Source: an uncultured Methanofollis sp.
GTDB taxonomy: Archaea > Halobacteriota > Methanomicrobia > Methanomicrobiales > Methanofollaceae
NCBI RefSeq assembly: GCF_937919355.1
Contig: NZ_CALFSA010000127.1
Location: forward strand, 1 to 19,239
Direction: 5' to 3'
Length of the DNA stretch: 19,239 nucleotides
Shown here: positions 15,001-19,239 of the stretch, one piece after another
Layout of the letters: every line of letters begins with the position of its first letter
Position numbering within the stretch: the stretch's first letter is position 1
The notes under the pieces: model-generated
The model's input: the letters and a program-made list of their open reading frames with translations, nothing else
Database searches by the model: none
Told to the model about the DNA's origin: nothing
Translations under genes and position numbers: made by a program

Positions 15001-15172
15001 GGACAAGCAGTCCCGCCAGGACCACTACGCGATCATGCGGGTGGCCGTGGACTACTCGGTACCCTATATCACCACCCTCTCCGCGGCCGAGGCGGCGGCG
15101 CGGGCGATCGAGGTGATGAAGCACGAGGAGATCACCATCGAGCCCCTGAACCACTACCTGGGGAAGGCTTAA
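12005..15172 (+). CDS. carB: Carbamoyl-phosphate synthase large subunit
   Basis: CarB makes carbamoyl phosphate from bicarbonate, ammonia and two ATP, for arginine and pyrimidine synthesis. The 1055-residue protein is full length (E. coli 1073). Its two homologous synthetase halves each open with an ATP-grasp pre-domain: GSGPIQIGQ at 14-22 and GSGPIRIGQ at about 542-550. ATP-grasp cores contain RPAYTLGGAGGG in the first half and RPSYVLGGRAME in the second. An oligomerisation region lies near 400-535. A C-terminal MGS-like regulatory domain (about 924-1055) includes LYGTGGTAEYL. AGGAGG (11991-11996) precedes the start by eight bases, inside carA, and the one-base stop/start overlap implies coupled translation. 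The nearby argG also serves arginine synthesis. Confidence 0.98.
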   Translation: MPKNPKIKKALIIGSGPIQIGQAAEFDFSGSQACRALREEGVKVVLVNSNPATIQTDPEMAERVYIEPLKAEIIAKIIKKEKPDGILSGMGGQTGLNLTAELAEMGALDGVEILGTPLEAIYHGEDREKFKELMNEIGEPVPKSIILEHIEDLDAALAEVGLPAIIRPAYTLGGAGGGIAHTPEEMRRIVEVGLARSRIHQVLIEESVMGWKEIEFEVMRDAADTCVIICGMENVDPMGVHTGESVVVAPILTLRDDEFQMMRSAAIRIIRALDVQGGCNIQFAFKDGDYRVIEVNPRVSRSSALASKATGYPIARVAAKIAIGLRLDEIMNSVTGMTPASFEPSIDYIVVKVPRWPFDKFKTADRTLTTAMKSTGEVMAIGRTVEEAFKKALRSLDTDMREHTNPNEIKMILTSPTDERFACLFDAFKQGMTVGEIAAMTKIAPFFLEKIEHLVRIEKKLKENFEEGDLRTAKRFGFSNTEIAGLTGMPVDEVEKKAGKPTYKMVDTCAAEFPAKTPYLYSTWEEETEDVHDPRKKVLILGSGPIRIGQGIEFDYCTVHAVQAVREEGVAVHIINNNPETVSTDFDTSDRLFFEPMQLEDVVNVLVNDDYDGVMVQFGGQNSVNLAIPLEQEIKKRGLKTRIFGTSPDAMDMAEDRDRFSVLLDRLQIPSAPNASAHSETEARKIAQKIGYPVLVRPSYVLGGRAMEIVHDEVELDSYMKEAVRVSRQHPVLIDRFLQDAYELDVDAVCDGDEVLIGGVMEHIEEAGVHSGDSACVIPTQSLSKSVVDRVKDYTRRIALEMGVVGLINIQLAVKDDVVYVLEANPRASRTVPFVSKATGTPLAKIAAKVMMGRKLHDLGYHEKTISHVAVKEVLLPFNKLPGVDTVLGPEMKSTGEVMGIDYDFGRAYYKACLAADNDLPLRGNVFISVPDDQKVALVPIAKKLSDLGLVLYGTGGTAEYLIQSGVDVKMVRKVQEGSPNVIDMMRKGEISLIINTPADKQSRQDHYAIMRVAVDYSVPYITTLSAAEAAARAIEVMKHEEITIEPLNHYLGKA

Positions 15173-15173
15173 T

Positions 15174-15189
15174 TTCCCCTCTCTTTTTC
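15174..15189 (+). terminator. T-rich terminator of carAB
   Basis: The stretch TTTCCCCTCTCTTTTTCC (15173-15190), starting right at the carB stop, is a pyrimidine run ending in five T residues. No hairpin is seen. Confidence 0.45.
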
Positions 15190-15200
15190 CGGGCGATTGT

Positions 15201-15306
15201 TCATTAATATGCAAAAATGTTTGAATTCACAATGGCGCCCAAAAAAAGTTATGATAATCGTCATCTCAACGTACACCCTATTGTTCCACTCCTGATCGCA
15301 GCGTAA
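15201..15306 (+). CDS. Possible leaderless 24-residue small ORF with upstream TATA box
   Basis: ATG 15232 opens a 24-codon frame ending with TAA at 15304-15306 (N-terminus MAPKKSYDNRH, C-terminus HPIVPLLIAA). The TATA-like CATTAATATG (15202-15211) is centred about 26 bases before the ATG, as expected for a leaderless transcript; this entry includes that box. There is no Shine-Dalgarno. The peptide has a basic start and hydrophobic end, but no family is recognised. Equally, the box could simply start a long leader for the surface protein gene. Confidence 0.2.
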
Positions 15307-15341
15307 AATTTATCATTTTTCATCCCCTATGCCCGGCCGTA

Positions 15342-15363
15342 GGAGCGGCATATTTCACGCTCC
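15342..15363 (+). promoter_or_regulatory. Surface-protein promoter: TATA-like box inside a dyad
   Basis: GGAGCG (15342-15347) and CGCTCC (15358-15363) form a perfect inverted repeat around GCATATTTCA, which contains a TATA-like box. Transcription would begin near 15380, just before the Shine-Dalgarno AAGGAGGG (15387-15394). An alternative TATA-like AAATTTATCA lies at about 15306-15315. The remaining sequence of 15173-15399 holds the carAB terminator and the possible small ORF. Confidence 0.4.
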
Positions 15364-15399
15364 ATCCAGTTGTATCCCCCCATGTGAAGGAGGGAGAAA

Positions 15400-17847
15400 A
15401 TGAAAGATGGATCTAAGGATAAGGGGGCGCATCGCCTCCTGGCGATCTGTATCGCCATCCCGCTGTTGCTCATGCTGGCCTGGACGGCATCGGCATCAGG
15501 CATGCCCGGCGTCCTCTGGGAGAGGACATTTGACTCGGGACTGAACGACTTCGGGAACAGTCTCCAGGAAACCGGCGACGGGGGATTTGTCCTTGCCGGT
15601 AAAGAGCAGAACTGCACGACAAGTGATATGTCCCTGCTGCGGACGGACAGGAACGGCACCGTCCTCTGGAACAGGACCTATGACTACGGTGACTACGATA
15701 CGGCGAATGCCGTGCGGGTCACCCCGGACGGCGGATATGTCCTGGCAGGCTACGGCCAGATGGATGTCGGCGGTGTAAAGACCGACGGCATGATGATGGT
15801 CAGGACCAACAGCGCGGGGACGCCCCTCTGGACAGGGCCGACCGGGAACATCAGCCAGACCTGGGAGGAGGCGAAGGACGTCAGGGTCTGCAAGGACGGG
15901 GGTTTCGTCCTGACCGGACGGGACAACCCGGAGAACGGGCCGGGCGCGGCGTACCTTGTCCGGACCAACGAGACCGGCGAGGTGGAGTGGTCGACGCGTT
16001 TCCTGAGGATGTATGACGACGCCGGGTACTCCGTCCTCCAGACAACCGACGGCGGGTACCTGGTCGCGGGCACCTCTGCCGACCCTGTCAACGGGACGGT
16101 GGACGCGTTCCTGAGAAAGACAAACGAGACCGGTGCTCTCCTCTGGGAGCAGTATTATGCGGCGCGTGACCTGCAGTGGCCTTCACAGGGTGCAAAGGGA
16201 GACTTCCAGGCAGTGAAGGTGCTCCAGACCGCCGACGGGGGGTACGCCCTCGCGGGCAAGGCCGCTTTTGAACAGCCCGAGACGGCGGGCGCCGCCCTGA
16301 TCAAGACCGACGCCAATGGCGAGGCCGTGTGGTCGCGCTTCTACAACACCACCTGCACCGATGCGTTCTGGGCCGAGGACTTCGTCGAGACATCTGACCG
16401 GGGATTTGTCCTTGCATGCCACTTCGACCCCGTGGCAAACCCCCAGAATGTTGTCTACCTCCTGAGGACAAATGCAACAGGGGAGATCACATGGCAGGAC
16501 TTCTACACTCTCGGCCTGCTTGAGAACGACCCGCACGCGATCGTCCTGACAGAAGACGGCGGGTACGCGATCGGCGGCGAGACCGGGATCTGCACCGGGC
16601 CGACTCTCTTCACCGGGTGCTCGCTCGACGCTTTCATCCTCAAACTTGGAAAGGAACCACCCGGACCTCCGCCGTCGCAACCCTTCTACGCTGACTTCGC
16701 CGCCTTCCCGCGGAGCGGCACAGCACCCCTGACCGTGCAGTTCATCGACCGTTCGGCGGGCGACCCGGCGACCTGGTCCTGGGACTTCGGCGACGGTGCG
16801 AAGTCGAATGAGCGTTACCCCGTCCACACCTACACGCGGGCAGGCACCTACGCCGTCTCCCTGACCATCTCCGACGGGAAGAGGAGCGACACCGAGACAA
16901 AGACCGGCTACATCACCGTCACCCAGGAAGAACTGAAGGCACGCCTCTCATTCGTTCCCGCGGCGTCCACTTTCCCTCAGGGTGAGAACAGGACCTTTGA
17001 CGTGGTGATGGACAGGGCAGATAAGAGCGTCGCCTTCTACTCGCTTGCCATCGACCTCACCGACCGCCGTATCGGCGAGATCGTGAAGGTCGAGATGCCC
17101 GGATGGGTGGGCACCAAATTTATGGTCTCGCCCGTGCCTGCCGACTCGGTCGTCGTCTCCGGCATCAGGGGCACAACCAACCCCGGGACAGAGAATGTCA
17201 CCCTCTGCAGGGTAACGGTGCGCGGGGACACCGGCGGCCAGAGTGACCTCGTCCTCGGCGGGGCGCAGGTCGTGGGACCGGGCCTGGAGGACTACGTCCT
17301 TGAGACCGGGAAGGCGCGCCTCACGGTGACGGCCGCACCGACACCGGTCCCGCTCGGGGCGAACTTCACGGCCGCACCCCTGAACGGCACCGCACCCCTG
17401 GAGGTGAACTTCACCGACGCCTCGACGGGCACGCCCATCTCCTGGGCATGGGCTTTCGGCGACGGGAATACCTCCACAGAGAGCGACCCGACGCACACCT
17501 ACGAGAATCCGGGGTTGTACACGGTGAACCTGACGGTCTCTGACGGGAAGACTTTCTCCTCCCGCGAGAGGACCGACTACATTAACGTCTCGGCCCCGCT
17601 CAGGGCGAACTTCACGGCCTCTCCGACCTCAGGGCCTGCCCCTCTGGAGGTGACCTTCAACGACACCTCGACGGGCACCCCCATATCCTGGGCATGGGTC
17701 TTCGGGGACGGGAATGTCTCCACAGAACCCAACACGACGCACACCTACGAGAATCCGGGGCTGTACACGGTGAACCTGACCGTCTCCGACATCGACGAGA
17801 TGGACAACGAGACAAAGGTCAATTTCATCAACGTCACAGCACCATAG
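15400..17847 (+). CDS. Secreted surface protein: propeller repeats, PKD, cohesin-like domain, two PKD domains
   Basis: This 815-residue protein has a signal peptide (basic residues 2-12, hydrophobic 13-29, likely cleavage near ASA-S/G 31-34). Residues 35-415 contain seven repeats with the core DGG(Y/F)VLAG near 60, 110, 166, 217, 279, 333 and 386, each followed by an (L/I)-(R/K)-T-(D/N) and later a W; the count suggests a seven-bladed beta-propeller. A PKD domain (about 430-508, with WSWDFGDG) follows, then a beta-rich region 513-645 resembling a cohesin, and two tandem PKD domains (653-732 and 735-813, both with SWAW.FGDGN). It has about 24 N-X-S/T sequons. There is no C-terminal membrane anchor or recognised sorting motif. 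AAGGAGGG six to eight bases upstream fixes the start. The function is probably adhesion or cell-surface structure; partners are unknown. Confidence 0.88.
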   Translation: MKDGSKDKGAHRLLAICIAIPLLLMLAWTASASGMPGVLWERTFDSGLNDFGNSLQETGDGGFVLAGKEQNCTTSDMSLLRTDRNGTVLWNRTYDYGDYDTANAVRVTPDGGYVLAGYGQMDVGGVKTDGMMMVRTNSAGTPLWTGPTGNISQTWEEAKDVRVCKDGGFVLTGRDNPENGPGAAYLVRTNETGEVEWSTRFLRMYDDAGYSVLQTTDGGYLVAGTSADPVNGTVDAFLRKTNETGALLWEQYYAARDLQWPSQGAKGDFQAVKVLQTADGGYALAGKAAFEQPETAGAALIKTDANGEAVWSRFYNTTCTDAFWAEDFVETSDRGFVLACHFDPVANPQNVVYLLRTNATGEITWQDFYTLGLLENDPHAIVLTEDGGYAIGGETGICTGPTLFTGCSLDAFILKLGKEPPGPPPSQPFYADFAAFPRSGTAPLTVQFIDRSAGDPATWSWDFGDGAKSNERYPVHTYTRAGTYAVSLTISDGKRSDTETKTGYITVTQEELKARLSFVPAASTFPQGENRTFDVVMDRADKSVAFYSLAIDLTDRRIGEIVKVEMPGWVGTKFMVSPVPADSVVVSGIRGTTNPGTENVTLCRVTVRGDTGGQSDLVLGGAQVVGPGLEDYVLETGKARLTVTAAPTPVPLGANFTAAPLNGTAPLEVNFTDASTGTPISWAWAFGDGNTSTESDPTHTYENPGLYTVNLTVSDGKTFSSRERTDYINVSAPLRANFTASPTSGPAPLEVTFNDTSTGTPISWAWVFGDGNVSTEPNTTHTYENPGLYTVNLTVSDIDEMDNETKVNFINVTAP
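17358..17820 (+). repeat. Tandem 246-base repeat encoding PKD domains 2 and 3
   Basis: Two successive units of 246 bases (82 codons) begin near 17358 and 17604, each opening with GCGAACTTCACGGCC or GCGAACTTCACGGCCT. Long stretches are almost identical at the DNA level. For example, ACGCACACCTACGAGAATCC starts at 17491 and again at 17737. This points to duplication of one PKD module within the gene. Confidence 0.75.
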
Positions 17848-17852
17848 GGGCA

Positions 17853-17877
17853 GGGGAACCGGTACCCCACCTATTTT
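17853..17877 (+). terminator. Terminator of the surface protein gene
   Basis: Six bases after the stop, GGGG (17853-17856) can pair with CCCC (17865-17868) around AACCGGTA, and CTATTTTTCC follows with five T residues (17873-17877). The remaining 188-base gap (17848-18035) holds the argG promoter and no recognisable gene. Confidence 0.5.
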
Positions 17878-17972
17878 TCCAGAGGAGGGCCGGGCAGGTG
17901 CTCTCCTCCCACAGCGACGGACAATCCTCTGGAGACGCACGGCCGGAGACCGCAGGGCGACACGCCCCCAGA

Positions 17973-18027
17973 GATTTAAAAGTCTGGGAGCACTAACGGG
18001 TATTAGGTATCTGCATACCATCAGGTG
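17973..18027 (+). promoter_or_regulatory. argG promoter and Shine-Dalgarno
   Basis: GATTTAAAAG (17973-17982) is a good archaeal TATA box, placing transcription near 18003-18005 and giving a leader of about 30 bases. AGGTG (18023-18027), complementary to the conserved archaeal 16S 3' end, lies eight bases before ATG 18036. No arginine-operator-like dyad was recognised. Confidence 0.55.
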
Positions 18028-18035
18028 TATCATCA

Positions 18036-19223
18036 ATGGGAAAGGGAAAAATTGTACTCGCCTATTCTGGCGGTCTTGACACGTCAATCTGCATCCCGCT
18101 CCTCAAGGAGCACTACGGCTACGACGAGGTCGTCACCGTCGTCGTCGATGTCGGCCAGCCCGCACACGAGATCGAGGAGGGGTCGAAGAAGGGCGAAAAG
18201 CTTGCCGACCGCCACTACACCATCGACGCCAAGGACAAGTTCGTCAAAGAGCACCTCTTCCGTGCGATCAAGGCAAACGGGAGTTACGAGGGCTACCCGA
18301 TGGGCACCGCCCTCGCCCGTCCCCTCATCGCCGAGGAGATCGTGAAGATCGCAAAGAAGGAAAAAGCCGTCGCCATCGCCCACGGCTGCACGGGCAAGGG
18401 CAACGACCAGCTCCGCTTCGACTTCATCTTCCGTGCGAACGGTTTCGAGGTCGTCGCCCCGATCAGGGAGATGAACCTCACCCGCGACTGGGAGATCGAC
18501 TACGCCGAGAAGCACGGCGTCCCGGTGCCGGTGAAGAAGGAGAAGCCCTGGTCCATCGACGAGAACTTCTGGTCCCGGAGCATCGAGGGCGGCAAACTCG
18601 AAGACCCGGCATTCCACCCGCCCGAGGAGATCTATGCCTGGACCGTCTCCCCGAAGGACGCACCGGACGAGCCCGAGACGGTCACGATCGGCTTTGAGCA
18701 GGGCGTCCCTGTCTCCCTCAACGGGAAGACGATGAAGGGCGGCGACCTGATCCGCGAACTCAACGCCATCGCAGGCCGCCACGGTGTCGGCAGGAACGAC
18801 ATGATGGAGGACCGCATCCTCGGCCTCAAGGCCCGCGAGAACTACGAGCACCCGGCGGCGACCGTCCTCCTGACCGCACACCACGACCTTGAACGCCTCG
18901 TCCTGACCAGGCAGGAACTCTCCTTCAAGCACGGCGTCGACGAGAAGTGGTCTGAACTCGCCTACATGGGTCTCGTCCACGAGCCCCTCTATGTCGCCCT
19001 CAACGCCTTCATCGACACGACCCAGGAGCGTGTCACAGGCCAGGTGGACTGCGTCCTCTTCAAGGGAAGCGTCCATGTCGCCGGGCGGAGTTCGCCGATG
19101 GCCCTCTATTCGAGCGACCTGGTCTCCTTCGACTCCCACACCATCGACCAGTGCGATGCAGTGGGCGTCTCGAAGTACTTCGGCATGCAGGCCCGCCTGC
19201 TGAAGCAGATCAGGAAGGAATAA
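18036..19223 (+). CDS. argG: Argininosuccinate synthase
   Basis: ArgG joins citrulline and aspartate with ATP to form argininosuccinate, the penultimate step of arginine synthesis. The 395-residue protein has the N-type ATP-pyrophosphatase motif AYSGGLDTS (9-17), HGCTGKGNDQ (116-125) with the second family signature, and REMNLTRDWEIDYA in the region that contacts ATP and citrulline. The length is normal for the family and both ends are in the window. It has its own promoter and is separated from carAB only by the surface protein gene, so the two units may be co-regulated through arginine demand, though nothing in the sequence proves this. Confidence 0.98.
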   Translation: MGKGKIVLAYSGGLDTSICIPLLKEHYGYDEVVTVVVDVGQPAHEIEEGSKKGEKLADRHYTIDAKDKFVKEHLFRAIKANGSYEGYPMGTALARPLIAEEIVKIAKKEKAVAIAHGCTGKGNDQLRFDFIFRANGFEVVAPIREMNLTRDWEIDYAEKHGVPVPVKKEKPWSIDENFWSRSIEGGKLEDPAFHPPEEIYAWTVSPKDAPDEPETVTIGFEQGVPVSLNGKTMKGGDLIRELNAIAGRHGVGRNDMMEDRILGLKARENYEHPAATVLLTAHHDLERLVLTRQELSFKHGVDEKWSELAYMGLVHEPLYVALNAFIDTTQERVTGQVDCVLFKGSVHVAGRSSPMALYSSDLVSFDSHTIDQCDAVGVSKYFGMQARLLKQIRKE

Positions 19224-19225
19224 AT

Positions 19226-19239
19226 TTTCTTTTTTTTTT
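19226..19239 (+). terminator. T-tract terminator of argG
   Basis: ATTTTCTTTTTTTTT starts two bases after the argG stop and runs to the window end. This is a typical archaeal intrinsic terminator without a hairpin. Confidence 0.7.

Noticed and set aside
1..19239. Defence island, prophage, insertion sequence or CRISPR array
   Set aside because: No transposase, integrase, nuclease or spaced repeat array was seen. Nearly all coding sequence belongs to recognised core families.

Overview
The window looks like chromosomal DNA from a methanogenic archaeon of the order Methanomicrobiales, most like Methanofollis or Methanoculleus. This is an inference from three things: GC-rich coding sequence, archaeal promoter architecture (TATA boxes, several apparently leaderless starts, T-tract terminators), and a gene set typical of these organisms (C5-pathway tetrapyrrole genes, an Isf-type flavoprotein, a PKD-rich surface protein). 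No mobile element, CRISPR array, rRNA or phage gene was seen. The region is mostly core metabolism.

Left edge (1-1204, minus strand): a tRNA-Gly(GCC) gene cut by the window start, then a polytopic membrane protein of unknown function. Centre-left (1317-7024, plus strand): a tight six-gene tetrapyrrole operon with every junction overlapping, in the order precorrin-2 dehydrogenase, hemA, hemB, hemL, hemC, cobA. It converts glutamyl-tRNA to 5-aminolevulinate, then to porphobilinogen and hydroxymethylbilane. After ring closure it methylates uroporphyrinogen III to precorrin-2 and oxidises that to sirohydrochlorin, the precursor of coenzyme F430, cobamides and siroheme. The ring-closing enzyme, uroporphyrinogen-III synthase (hemD), is not in the window. 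Convergent to this operon lies ilvD (minus), for branched-chain amino acid synthesis.

Centre (8973-10849): a beta-class carbonic anhydrase (plus), whose 3' end overlaps a convergent small thioredoxin-like four-cysteine protein. Upstream of that protein, on the same strand, is an iron-sulfur flavoprotein with an unexplained N-terminal domain. The latter two may form a redox pair.

Right (10950-19223, plus strand): carA and carB (carbamoyl-phosphate synthase, overlapping by one base), a secreted surface protein (signal peptide, seven propeller-like repeats, PKD, cohesin-like domain, PKD, PKD), and argG. CarAB and ArgG both serve arginine synthesis, and CarAB also feeds pyrimidines.

No gene-free stretch exceeds 300 bases. 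The longest gaps are 15173-15399, 8766-8972, 55-244 and 17848-18035, and their contents are listed. The main candidates for novelty are nested inverted repeats at the carbonic anhydrase promoter, a dyad around the surface-protein promoter, a possible leaderless 24-residue ORF, a base-composition break inside carA, and the flavoprotein/thioredoxin-like pair. I did not find a convincing large undescribed system.
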